Under the pieces are notes generated by a model that saw only the letters and a list, made by a program, of their open reading frames with translations, was not told the DNA's origin and did not search any database. From Dendrobium chrysotoxum (Eukaryota > Streptophyta > Magnoliopsida > Asparagales > Orchidaceae), in the NCBI GenBank assembly GCA_019925795.1, contig CM034315.1, positions 248,001 to 312,000 of the forward strand: a stretch of DNA of 64,000 nt, given 5' to 3'. Numbering within the stretch: the stretch's first letter is position 1; each line of letters starts with the position of its first letter. This document shows, piece by piece, positions 1 to 12,156 of the stretch. The position numbers and the translations under genes were made by a program.

Positions 1-1012
1 AGAAAAACATCATCTTTAATATTTTAAAACTCAGACCTCATGTCATATAAATAGATCAAGATACAACTATTACATCTCAGATACTTCTTCCATGTAGCTT
101 CTCTTTCAGTTTTGTTCTTCCGCTAAACTTTCACCATTGGGATATGTTTATTCCTCAACTATCTAACATCATAGGCTAGAATCTTCTCTAATTCTTCCCT
201 GTAGCTCATATTGGAACATACCTCGATGTCTTCAACAGATATCCTATTTTCAAAGTAAGATACCTTTTTTCTCAAAAGTGACATGTGGAACATATTATTA
301 ATCTTAGACATATGATCTGGTAACTATAATATATAGGTAGATTTCTCAATCCTTTCAATAATTTCAAATGGTATAATATACCTTAACTCAATTTTTCTTC
401 CTTACCAAATCTGTTAATACTTTTCATCGGTTTGATCTTCACATATACAAAATATCTTATTTGAAATTTCACAGCTCGATGTTTAGCATCAAAATACTAT
501 TATTGCCTATCTTGTATAGCCTTTAATCTATCTTTAATCAAATGGATACTTTTACTGGCATCATCAATTAAGGCTAGCCTAATTAGATGTATCTCACCCA
601 CCTCTATCCAAGATAGCAATGTATAACACTTCCTACCATGCAAAGCTTCATATGGAGCCATACATATGCTTGACTAAAAATTATTATTATAAACAAATTC
701 TATCAAAGGAATATGATCCTCCCAAGTTCCACAAAACCCTAAAACACAAAACCTCAAAAAATCTTTTAGTACTTATATAGTCCTCTCAGACTGTCGATCA
801 GTCTAAGGATGGAATGTCGTACTGAAATATAGTTTTATTCCTAGACCTTACTAAATACCCCTACACAATTTGGAGGTAAATTTGGCATCCGTCTCAAAAA
901 TTATAACCTTCAATATCCCATATAATATAATAATCTCCCACACATATACCTATGCCAATTTATCTATCAAAATCAAACTATCATATCTGAATGAAATTAT
1001 AAAATCAAACTA

Positions 1013-1348
1013 TCATATCTGAATGAAATGGGCTAATTTCATTCGATGATCAACTACAGCCCAAATAGCATCATATCCCTGTCTCAACCTAGAAAAACTC
1101 AGACCAAAATCCATAGTCATTTCTTCCCATTTCCACTCTGGAATGAGTAATGGTTGCTTAAAATCTCTCGATTGTTGATGTTCAGCTTTCACTAACTGAT
1201 AGACTTCATATTTAGAAAAAAAATTTGCAACATCCTTTTTCAATCTAGGACACCAAAATAATTCTTTCAAAATACTATACATTTTTCTTCTTCCTAGGTG
1301 AAAGATATAGTTTGAATAATGAGCCCCATATAAAATCTCCCTCCTCAT
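1013..1348 (-). pseudogene. gypsy integrase zinc-binding domain and start of core
   Basis: The 111-residue frame carries the integrase HHCC region (HYSNYIFHLGRRKMY...LKELFWCPRLKKDVANF) and the start of the catalytic core (WKWEEMTMDFGLSF, with the first Asp of D,D-E, then AIWAVVDHRMKLAHFI). Both cysteines of the HHCC finger are replaced by tyrosine (KYEVYQ where related elements read KC..CQ). Single G-to-A changes on the coding strand would explain each. The domain is therefore inactive. The rest of the core continues downstream in broken frames. Confidence 0.75.
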
Positions 1349-1609
1349 ATCTCCTAAAATAGGAACCTATAGTCTATCCTTATAGAAAATAATGTCAGAA
1401 TCAGATACTTGTAGTTCAAATTTCTTACCAAATCAGATTTGATCAATCATCTTTTGATACTCGATATCTAACTTCTAAGCTTCTTGAATATTTTCTTGCA
1501 AAGAAGGCTGAATGATCATTTGAGCCAATATACCAAAATCCCAATCAGCAGACAAAATCATCTTCAACTATAATCTCTCTATATCTCATATCAGGGATTC
1601 ATCAGAAGT

Positions 1610-1750
1610 AAACTGAACACATGATAATGTAGAAGATTTCTTGCTCAGAGCATCTGCTATCACATTAGTCTTACTAGGCTGATACTGAATAGTTAGATCA
1701 TAGTCTTTAATCAATTCAAGTCATCTCCTTTGCCTTAATATAAAAACTAC
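1610..1750 (-). pseudogene. gypsy RNase H / linker fragment
   Basis: Read on the minus strand, this stretch gives LELIKDYDLTIQYQPSKTN followed by a variant of the ADALSKK motif. That motif is the classic end of the gypsy RNase H domain just before the integrase zinc finger. It was not captured as a long ORF because frames are broken on both sides. Its position between the RT fragment (2112-2378) and the integrase fragment (1013-1348) confirms that all three belong to one element. Confidence 0.65.
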
Positions 1751-2111
1751 AGTAATAAGTTGTAGATCATGTATTAAATAATTTCCCATATATAGCTTCA
1801 ACTGTCTACAAGCATAGACTATCACCTTTCGGTGTTGCATCAAAACACATCCCAAACCTCTTAGTGAAGCATAACTTAATACTTAAAAATCTTTTATGCC
1901 TGATGGAAGAGCCAAAATTGAAGCATAAGTCAACAATCCTTGAACCTTTAAAAATTGGTCTCACACTCTAGTGTCCAAATAAAAGCTACTAACTTTTAAG
2001 TCAGTCTCATCAAACGTGCAAAAATCTAAGAAAACCCTTTCATAAAATTTCTGTAACCAATACACATACACATCATACCATGCTTTTTCTTCACAAACAA
2101 ATAGGTCCTCC

Positions 2112-2378
2112 CTATGAAGACACATTAAGATGGATGAATCCTTGATCAACTAACTCCCGAAGCTTTTTAGATGTCATCCTATAGGGAACCTTAAAAATCA
2201 GGGTCATACCTAAAAATATATCAATATGAAACTCTCTTTCTTTGTTTGAAGGTAAACTGATTAATTCCTTTAGAAACACATCAAAAAATTCTTGAACTTT
2301 CAGGACATCAAAAAGAAGACCAAAATCCACTATATTATCTCGAACTGATGGCAGAAAAATTAATAACCCTTCATCCAT
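2112..2378 (-). pseudogene. gypsy reverse transcriptase, N-terminal fragment
   Basis: The 88-residue frame has the hallmark entry into a Ty3/gypsy RT: an acidic/phenylalanine segment (EFFDVFLKEL), then a LP-S-NKERE-F-IDI stretch, then PYRM followed by KKLRELVDQGFIHLNVS. In intact elements this is VFPEEL...PPDREIEF.IDL..G..PISKAPYRM followed by the primer-grip helices. The catalytic YVDD region is not in this frame or in the minus-strand sequence just downstream. It is a relic and cannot encode an active enzyme. Confidence 0.75.
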
Positions 2379-3010
2379 AATCTATCTACTTTCACAACAA
2401 AGATCAAACATGACAAAACTCCTCTAACTTCTACTTCCTATTATAATTCTCTATATTACAAAAATAAACCCTACTATCTATCATGCCATCTCTAGTTAGT
2501 AAAGTAATAGAAAGATAATAAGGTAACAAGGCTAAAGGCAAGTGCAGTAAATAAAAGAAATATTAAAAATAAATAAATGACTAGCTCTAAAATCAAATGA
2601 AATATGATATGTATGATAAAAATATAAGTCATACCTCTTACAAGATCTGAGACATCTCAAGCCTCCTATTGAGACATAATATATACACACAATTGAATCA
2701 GAGCTGAAGCAACAAAGCTATTAAAATCTCTCTAACCACTACTAAATGGTCTACTTATTACAGGATTAGAATCACTACCTCTACTAGAAAGTCCCTTAGA
2801 AAATGTACAGAGTGAAACTACCCTTGAACTTCTTGTTAGTCTAATATAACTCTCAAATTGAGGCTCAGATCGTCTATCAAGTACCCTACCTACCCGCACC
2901 TTAAGCGCTGCCCAATCGTCTTGTAACACTGACTAGAATGTCGTCTGTCACAACAACGACATACAGGCACTCCAATGAAAAAACTAAAACTGGCCACAAT
3001 GCCACTACTA

Positions 3011-6000
3011 GAAACTACTGCATATATAGACTGTTGTTAGATTGAAAAATGTTATTTGAAAAAGGTTAATTTTTTTGGGAAAATTTAACTTCTGAAATTT
3101 TAGTTTTGAAATTGAACACATTATTATGAATAATAAATCACCTCAGGAGGTAAAAATACCAGTCCCTAATATGTTCAGATTATAAAACTTTAAATTTATC
3201 CTGATTATCATAGTCAAACTCAAGAAAGGATTACATATGACCCCAGAGGGTCAAAATAAAATTTAATCGAGTGTTTGACTATGTCAATCTGGATAAAGGG
3301 ATCATTAATTTCATAATCAAAATTATGATTATAATCGATATATCTCTTTGAAGAAAGAAGATGTCAATCACTATCGATCGTTTGAAAATGATGATAAAGA
3401 TCGTCGGATTTGATTTTTCTAAAGATAATCAATTGAGGTTTTGAAAATTTAATTTTGAAAAGTTTGATCTGGATTTTTAAATCTCCTACGAGTGCAAGCT
3501 CTCATAGTTAATTACATCATAGAGAAATCAGAGTTTCCTATGAATACTCTCGATTAAAATAGCGGTAAAAAATTTTATTTAAGATTTTGAAGTTTGATAT
3601 AAAAGGAGGTGAGGTTAGAAATTCAAATGGGATTGGATCAAAGCTGAGCACTTATTTCTAGAGGTCAAAGGAGGATTATTAGGAGGTGTTTAGGATTCTG
3701 AAATGATTCAGAAATACCTCGGCCTATCCTAAGTGTTAGGCTCAAATTTGATTGAAAGATATTTATATTTGAGTTATCAATTTTATTAGAAGATTAGGAT
3801 TAAATTCCCAGATGTTGAGGTCTTATAGCATGAGTCTGCCTCAAAACTTAAGTCTAAATTAGGCACTGAAAATCAGTGACCTAAAACCTAGCTAATGCAA
3901 TGTAAGATATGGACTTACCCCGGCCTGGATTAGGGAGCCAACTAAACCACCTAAACACTTTAAAACTATGTATCCGACGTATTATAAAAGAGTGGGTAAG
4001 GACGTTAATTAGATTGAGTTTAAGGAGTTGGGGCCGACATCTAGTGTATTCCTCAATTGGCCCTTTAACATATGTTGGGTGACATGAAACTTAAAATTAA
4101 ATATAATTAAAGATTTTGATACTTTTTAATTGATTTATAATACAATGCATGTAAATTGACTCAATAAATACTAAAAATTTGAATGAAGTAGTTTTTAAAA
4201 AATGCCTAAAAATAATTTTATCCTAAAGATTACACAAATTCCCCTTGATAGATCTACATCCTCATAGGTCAGGTGGTCTGCCAAAACCCGTAGGCGGGAA
4301 GGTGCCTAATAAAGGAAAAGGAGATGCAACAATATGCTTATGCGAACTCTCGGCGGTCCCGAGCTTACTTCTTAAAATGTTAGAGTTTCTATGTTATCTT
4401 AAATATTTTAAATTTGGTTAAAGTAGAAAAATTTTAGTGATCCCTCAAGAGCCTCCGATTAGGTTCTAGGCTAAAATAAAGATTGACATGCAAAAGCGCC
4501 AAAAATACTATTAAAAGCATGCAATTATATATCGCAATCAATATTAATAAATATATCAATTAAAATTTAATGTCCATAGGTAAATTCCTTTTAATATTAT
4601 AATCTAGGGTCTGTAAAAAGTAAAGTGGCCGGGTACTACTGACAACAACCCGGATTCTACTCCTAAGACATAAGTAACTTTGAGAATTGGGATTCTTCTT
4701 GTTCTTCACTTCTTCGTCCTTCTGTGGGCTCCTTAGATCATCGGGTCTAAATATCCAAATGAAAAGAAATCCCTCCTTCAAAAGGGGTGTTATCTTTCCT
4801 CTTTGGATACTTGAAACTATCCTAACTTGATCTTCTAAATGGATGAAGACCCTCCCATAAGGATGTCTTCTCCTCTTTGGAATCCAAGTTGGATATAACT
4901 ATCCCATCTCAAATTTCTCGCTTTAAATTACAACTCAAATACATCAAATTACATTTGAATAAAAATTAAAATTTAAACTCAACGACCTGTAGGGTTATCC
5001 TAATAAATCAACATATAAATAATCCTAAGTAGTTAATATTTATTGAAATTAAAGTGCTCAAATTCACAGTCACACTTGGTCATGCTCTTTTAATTTAAAT
5101 GGGGACTTAGCAAATTTTTGAAGCACTTACAGAAAATAGCGTCAATTTTATAAATTAATTTATTTTTGCCTCCTTTAATTTTCATGCCCTATATGAGCAT
5201 GGTCACCTACATAAGATTATATTAGCATTAATCGTCCCTAACCTAGGGGTCGATCTAACACCCATCAATCACATCACAGAGTGTAGAAATTAAATAAATA
5301 AATACATCAATCAATTCTAGCAATCAGCATACAGTGAAAGCTCAAAAAATTCAGCACACAACAGCATGAAAGTAAAACACTAGCCTAGCTTAAGACTAGA
5401 GTTGGTTGTCCTAGCAAACCATCTAAAATATGTGAGGTAGGCTGTGTGGCTTGGATATATCTTATGCAGGACAATTAGTTAAAGTTGTTTGATATTATAG
5501 TTAGTTGAAAGGCTTAAAGAAGAATTTTAATTAAAATTTAAGTATTAATGATTTAAAATTGATTTTAAAGTATATTTTAAAGGGTTATTGATTACAACCT
5601 TTGTTGCTCATCGAGGCTGTGAAGTTTATTTCACTTTCCATGAGGCTAATTTAATAACCTTGTAAGCCTGGGTTACCCAATGGTAACCGGTATATTTAAG
5701 TGAATTAAATTAATTATTTAAAGGTTAATAAATTTGAATTAAATTTGGTTAGTTGCTGATCTTAAATATTTGAATTAATTTAAGTTTGCTATCAACATAT
5801 TCGTGGCATTGTGCCACCAGACTCGAGGAACAAAGCCTCTTTAGGACACGTAGCCCCGCAGCTCGGAGTAGTCCATCCTAAAAACTTGATTGATATAATT
5901 AGATTAAGAAATTTAATTTTGCTTAAATCATTAATAACTAATTAATTTTAAAGTTTAACACTCCATTTAATCCATTCGTAACGTTGTGCCACCAGGCTCG

Positions 6001-8397
6001 AGGAACCAAGCCTCCTTAGGACACTTAGCCCACAGCACGGAGTAGTCCATCCTAAAAAATTTATCTTTGGAGTAGTTGTGTATTAAAGGGTTGGTTGAGT
6101 AATTTAAATACTGACTTAATATTTTTTTAGAATTTAAAATTAATTATCAAATTTTAGAATTTTCTGGATTATTTTAATGTATTAATTAAGGGGTCAAAAT
6201 TAGACTTTCATATTTAATTAAATTTTTGGAGTTTTGATATTTTTATTAAATATTAGACCTTTCAATGAGTAAATAGGCTTTGAGTTTGCAAGATTTAGAG
6301 TTTTCTACGAGGAGTTATAAAATTTTGAAGTTTTGACTTAAATTTTAACTTAAGGTTGATCGGATTGTTAACTTTTTAAACTTGAATAATTTTGGATGGT
6401 TTGATATTTTTAATAAATATTAGACCCAAAATGGAGTTCAATTCCTTTGTGTTTACTCAATTTAAAATTTTCTAAAATTAGTTATGATTTTTAAAGTTTG
6501 GCTATTTATTTGAATTATTAAAATTATTTTAATTAAGGAGTTTTAACAATTTTGCTTCAGATGAGCTCCCAACTCCTTGAAATCAACTCCAAAGGTCAGG
6601 AATGATCTAAGAGGAGATTTACAAATGTTTGAGAATTTTCTTGAATTTTTAATTATTTTTAATTAAATATTAATTTTTAATTAAAATTAAAATAATCTTA
6701 AATATAATGTCAAATAAAAAGATTTTATTTTTCTTAAGTTGAGAATTTAATTCTAGTTAGCTTGAGGTATTATTTATAATTTTTGGATTTAAACTTGATT
6801 TATTATAATTTTTGAAAGTTTTAATACTTAATTAAGGTTTTAAACTTAAGTTTATTGATTAAGGGGCTTAATGATTTCAAAAATAAGTGAGAAATTTTCT
6901 TAAGGCTATATATATCACTATATTCAAATGGTTCAAATTTCAAGTCAATAGGATGTGTATCCTATTTTCTATAATTTTTCTAAGTTCTTTAAACATATCC
7001 TTAATTTTTGTCCTTAAGGTGTCACTAGGTTAAGTGGGTTTGAATCAAGGTCACTAACCCTTGACCATGTACATACTAAGCATCACGCATAAGCACAATC
7101 CAATCCTAAATCTAGGAGAGCTTATGCTAAGTGCGAGTATGTGCACCCTAAACATGGAAATTAAAATACGACTTAATAAATTGGAAGATTAACTAATGAG
7201 CAATTAGAAATATAATTATTCATTGATTAATCACTACTCCCTACTAATTCTATTCATGCATGGTTAATCTAGGTTTAAAATTTTAAGGGAACTCTCAAAC
7301 ATTAAAGATTTAAATATATATATATATAATTTTAAAATAAATTTTAAAATATACATATATTAACTTATACATGAAAATATAAGTATTAAATTTAAACTTT
7401 AAAATATCTTCAAAATAATTTAAATATAACCTTGAGAAATCCCTCTGATTATTTAAAATAATTTGAAAATGAATTTTGAATTTGAAAATACTTAATGTAA
7501 TATTTAATTAAATATTATTTAAACATTTAAAATATTTAAATAATTAGAATTACTTAAAATAAATCAAATTTTTAATTTTAAAACTGGTTTTAAATTAAAG
7601 TATTTAAAATTTCAAAAATTTTGAAATAATATTAATATTTTTCAGATTTAAATTGAATTTTATTTGAATTTTTAAAGTTTTAAATTAATTAAATACATTT
7701 AAAATAATCTTAAAAAAATTAATATTTAAAACATTTCTTAAATTAAATCAAATCAAATCTTAAGTGTTTCTAGAATTTAAAAATATTTAAAATATTTTCT
7801 TAATGTTTTTTTTTAAATTATTTGAATTTAATTTAAATTAAATATTAATTAAATATTTAAAGGTTTGATTAAAAAATTATTTAAAAAATAAAATATATCT
7901 TAAATTAATTTTAATTTTAAATTAGTATATTTTAACATAATTATTTAATTATTTAAAATCTTTTAATGTGAAACTTTTAATTTTTGACAATATTTAATGT
8001 TTAATTAATAAATATTAATTTATTATTTAAATATTTAAATAATAAAAATTATTTAAACCATATTAAGTATTTTGACTTAAGTTTTTATTTTAAAATATTA
8101 AAAATATTTTTAATAATTTAATTAAAATATTTAAAGTAAAATTTTGAATTTTTGAAAATAAATGGATTATTTTTAATTAAATTTAATTTAAAATATCAGA
8201 TATTTAATATTTTAAATAGTTCAAAAAATATATAATATTTCATTTTAATTCTATTTTTGAAATAAAGTATTTTAAATTATGAGCAATTTGATATAAAATA
8301 TTTTTTTTGGATTTATATTTACTTTTATATAATTTTTCAAAGAAAATTAGGTTTTAAATTATTTAAAATTAAATTTTAAATCAATTAATAGCCCTGG
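3011..8397. other. AT-rich intergenic stretch without recognisable genes
   Basis: About 5.4 kb of sequence dominated by ttaaat/aaattt words, most extreme between about 6100 and 8380. I found no coding frame with recognisable content on either strand. The texture suggests old retrotransposon LTR or UTR sequence. Two copies of a GC-richer motif (5801-5884 and 5976-6057) are the only clear internal structure. Confidence 0.6.
5801..6057. repeat. Two direct copies of an ~83-bp motif, 175 bp apart
   Basis: Copy 1 (5801-5884) and copy 2 (5976-6057) share gttgtgcc/attgtgcc, accag(a/g)ctcgagga, aagcct, ttaggacac, tagcc, and a long common end ggagtagtccatcctaaaa. Differences are scattered substitutions and a few 1-2 base indels. 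The motif is much richer in GC than its surroundings and contains an XhoI-type palindrome (ctcgag). It is probably an internal tandem repeat of an unrecognised LTR element. Confidence 0.8.
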
Positions 8398-9074
8398 CGG
8401 CGACGCAGATAGTGGAGGACACATGGCAGCTCCCCATTGGATGAATCAAAACTACAGGGTAATGATTGTTGGCGGCACAATCATTGAGCATCAGTGACCG
8501 CAGGGACGCAATTCACTAATCCACGTCGGCACAATCTCTCGGCCATTGGATTATCCGCGGTTCAGGATCAAGGGCTCAGATTGAGCCGAATAATGAAACT
8601 AAATGCAAGATCAAATCCACGATATAGAAATACAATGAAACGACGGGATCTCTGTCGTTAATCAAAAAATCAACGGTGGAGATCTCGTACACTAGAAGCA
8701 GGCTACCGAATGCCCTAGAACTCATTTTTTGGAGTTTTCTCTCAGTCGGATTGATCAAACTACTTGAAATTTTAACCCTAGTTAGCTTTTATGAACAGAA
8801 ATAATGTGGAATAAATTTGATGGCTTAAAAAATGCTTTGTAAAAAGCTAATTAACACTAAGTGTACTAACTAGGGTTTGCGTTTATGAGAAAACTAACTG
8901 ATGGATCTTTAGGATTTAAGTTTCTCTGAGCTTGTAGACTGTCCACGCTTATGTTTGATGAAGAAATCACGGTCCAAAACCTACTAGATCGCCTGCTATA
9001 AGCCTTGGATGAACTTTGGCTTGAGCTTGCCAGAATCAGGTCGCCGGTGAGGTTTTGCCGGCTGGCTTTCACTT
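8398..9074. other. GC-richer flank of the Sirevirus insertion, no gene
   Basis: At 8398 the base composition changes abruptly from AT-rich to balanced. The segment has phrases such as 'ccattggat' and 'caacggtggagatct' that are common in plant gypsy LTRs, but no long frame. It ends at the 5-bp target duplication cactt (9070-9074) of the large copia element. The same locus resumes at 24081. Confidence 0.5.
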
Positions 9075-9132
9075 TGAAAGTTTGTTAGGGATGTTAAGCC
9101 CTTATGAACTAGCCCGAGGCTAACCAAGAGGG

Positions 9133-9149
9133 GGGAGGGTGAATTGGTA
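9133..9149. repeat. LINE target-site duplication, copy 1
   Basis: The 17-bp sequence gggagggtgaattggta is repeated perfectly at 12188-12204, on either side of the RTE LINE. The uninterrupted version is in the other LTR near 22470-22483, so the empty site is also present in this window. Confidence 0.92.
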
Positions 9150-9176
9150 CAACAACAACATCAAGCCTTTATCCCA

Positions 9177-11497
9177 CTACGTGGGGTCGGCTACATGAAT
9201 CCTTTTTCTCCATTGTGTCCTATTAAAAGTCAAATTCTCGTTTAAATCTAATAAAGAAAGATCATTTCTAATATTTTCTAACCAAATCTTTTTAGGTCTA
9301 CCTCTACCTTTCTTAACATAAGTCAAATCTAAGACCTCTACTTTCCTAACCGGGTCATCGGGAGGCCGCCGTTTTACGTGACCAAACCATCTAAGGAGAC
9401 TCTCTCTAATCTTATCTTCCACTGGAGCTACTCCAACCTTTTCACGAATATGCTCATTTCGTATCCTATCTCTAAGGGTAAAGCCACTCATCCACCTGAG
9501 CATCCTCATCTCTGCAACACTTAACTTAGAATTATGCTTCTCTTTTAATGGCCAACATTCAGCACCATAAAGCATTGCAGGTCTCACCACCATCTTATAG
9601 AATTTTCCCTTAAGTTTGAGGGGTACTTTTCTATCACACAATAAGCCCGATGCATTCCTCCACTTCAACCATCCAACTTGGATTCTGCTGATAATATCCC
9701 CATCTATATCACCATCACTCTGAACAATAGATCCAAGATATCTAAAACGTGTACTCTTATTAATGACTTGATCGGCCAAAGTCACAATGCCCTCACTAGG
9801 TCTATTATTACTAAAATTACACTCCATATATTCCGTTTTAGATCTACTCAAGCGAAAACCTTTAGACTCTAAGGTTGACCTCCACAATTCTAGTTTACCT
9901 TCAACTCCCTCTCTAGTCTTAATCAACAAGAAGAATATCATCAGCAAAAAGCATACACCAAGGTACATCCTCTTGCAAATGTCTAGTGAGAACATCGATG
10001 ACTAAAGCAAAAAGATATGGGCTTAAGGCTGATCCTTGGTGTAATCCAACCGAAATAGGAAAAATACTTGGTCAAACCACCTTGTGTTTGAACACAAGTA
10101 ATAGCTCATGCATACATATCTTTAATGATTTGAATATAAGCGTTATTAACTTCTTTCTTTTCAAGAACTCTCCATAGCACTTCTCTTGGAACTTTATCAT
10201 ATGCTTTTTCTAAATCAATAAATATCATATGTAAATCCTCCTTATTCTCTCTATATTTCTCCATCAAACCTCTTAATAAATGTATGGCTTCCATAGTAGA
10301 CCTACCCGGCATAAATCCAAATTGATTTTGAGAAACATTAGTATCACGCCGCAACCTATGCTCCATAACTCGTTCCCATAGTTTTAAAGTATGACATATT
10401 AACTTAATTCCTCTATAATTCGCACAATCTTGTGCATCACCTTTATTCTTAAAAATAGGGATTAACACACTCATTCTTCACTCATCTGGCATCTTTTTAG
10501 TCTTCAAAACAGTATTAAAAAGTTTAGTAAGCCAAGAAATTCCTTCATCTCCTAAGCATTTCCACACCTCTATTGGAATATCATCAGGTCCAACAGCTTT
10601 TCCACCCTTCATTTTCTTTAAAGCCTCTCTAACTTCGGTTTTACTAATACGCCGATAAAAACAGAAATCTTTATTTTCATTTAAGGTGCTAAGGTCACTA
10701 CAGTCAATTTTATTTTCACATTCTTCATTAAAAAGTTTAGCAAAATATCTCATCCACCTTTGTTGAATATTATCTTCTAAAAAAAGTACTTTTTGATCTG
10801 CATCCTTAATACACTTCACTTGAACTAAATCCTTACTACTCCTATCTCTTTGTTTGACTAGCTTATACATATATCTTTCTCCCTCCTTAGTATCTAATCT
10901 ATTATATAAATCACTAAAAGCTAAACTCTTTGCATCACATATTGCTTTCTTAGATTCCTTACGTGCCTCTTTATATAATTTCCAATTATCAGAATTTTTA
11001 CAATTAAACCAATTTTTATAACAAATCTTCTTATTTTTAATATTTTCTTGCACATTTGGATTCCACCACCAACTATTTTTACTATTAGGAGCTTTTCCCT
11101 TTGAAACTCCAAGCACATCTTTTGCAATATTCTTAATATTACTAGCCACTTTTTCCAACATAACATTAGCATCCTCATGCACAGACAAAATCTTAAGATC
11201 TAAAATCTTACTCTCAAAAATATTTTTATTAATATTCTTTAAATGCCCCCATCTAATCCTAGGAAAACGTTTTACTTTATTTTTTAATTTCTTCCCCATT
11301 ATCTTTAAGTCCAAAACTAATAAACGATGTTGGGTACATAAGTTTTCACTCGGAATAACTTTACAATCTTTGCAATCTAAACGATCTAATTTTCTTATAA
11401 GAAAATAATCAATCTGAGTTGTACTATATCCATTTTTATAAGTAATGAGATGCTCATTCCTTTTCTTAAATAATATATTAGCAATTAAAAAAATCAT
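9177..11497 (-). pseudogene. RTE LINE reverse transcriptase and C-terminal domain (broken)
   Basis: 10478-11497 holds the linker and the start of RT, including KAVGPDDIPIEVWKCLG. A single in-frame TGA at 10478-10480, where the family has Trp (TGG), separates it from 10106-10474, which carries FGFMPGRSTMEAI and the catalytic FIDLEKAYDKVPRE. Another stop follows DMYA near 10106, and one extra A near 10060 shifts the frame. The second catalytic motif FADDILLVD is readable at 9921-9947 in its own frame. The C-terminal part (9177-9995) includes GAECWPLKEKH and KKGRGRPKK. Family, domain order and both catalytic Asp motifs are seen directly. Confidence 0.88.
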
Positions 11498-12156
11498 AAG
11501 CTAAACAAAAATCTAATATGGACTTACCACCTTCATTTGTCATTCCAAACCCATGGCCACCATGAATGCTTTTAAAATCATCTACCTCTCTACCAACATG
11601 TCCATTTAAATCTCCTCCAATAAAAACTCTTTCTTCAAGAGGTATCTTTTGTATTAATTCTTCTAAGTCATTCCAAAATTTTAATTTTGAATCCATATCC
11701 AAACCCACTTGAGGAGCATAAGCACTTATAATGTTAACAGTCTTAGCATCAACAATAATCTTTAAAGCTATAATTCTATCTCCAATTATATTAATATTTA
11801 TAACATTATCCTTCAAACTCTTATCTAAAATCACACCTACACCATTTCTAGTACGACTCCTACCCGAATACCAAAGTTTAAATCCTAAACTATCAATCTC
11901 CTTAGTCTTCTCCAACCCATTTAGTTTCCTGAATGCACAGAATATTTATCTTCCTATGAATCATAATATCTATTAATTCCATTAATTTTTCTGTAAGGGA
12001 ACCTATATTCCAAGTTCCTATCCTAATTTTAGTTTCATGGACTAGCTTCTTTGCCCACATCCGTCCTTGATGTGGTAACCCTTGCCTATTTAACACTGCA
12101 CCCGGGCGGCGGTGCAGCGGCCCTTGCACACTTGTCGCTGTATTCAGGCCATACAA
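11478..12156 (-). pseudogene. RTE LINE endonuclease domain (two frames)
   Basis: The first piece (11902-12156) contains KIRIGTWNIGSL and INILCIQETKWVG, the N-terminal strands and catalytic Glu of the exonuclease-endonuclease-phosphatase fold. The second piece (11478-11915) has FIGGDLNGHVGRE, the Asp/Asn catalytic motif, followed by HGGHGFG and SILDFCLAYD. The two pieces are in different frames with a short overlap, so one indel lies near 11905-11915. In intact elements this enzyme nicks target DNA to prime reverse transcription. The catalytic residues look conserved, so the frame breaks are the main damage. Confidence 0.85.

Larger units (their letters stand above)
1..3010 (-). mobile_element. 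Decayed Ty3/gypsy retrotransposon (gag end to integrase)
   Basis: On the minus strand, pieces of one gypsy polyprotein appear in the expected order: a gag zinc-knuckle-like stretch near 2900-2960, the N-terminal part of reverse transcriptase (2112-2378), an RNase H/linker piece at about 1610-1750, and the integrase zinc-binding and core start (1013-1348). Integrase-like sequence continues in broken frames towards position 600. Most of gag, the protease and the RT catalytic block cannot be read, so the copy is deleted as well as frameshifted. No LTR boundary is visible, and the element probably runs off the left end of the window. Family assignment is from the order and wording of the fragments; I could not resolve the clade. 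Confidence 0.8.

Noticed and set aside
1..3010. Integrated plant pararetrovirus
   Set aside because: The presence of integrase and of gypsy-type domain order argues for a Ty3/gypsy retrotransposon.
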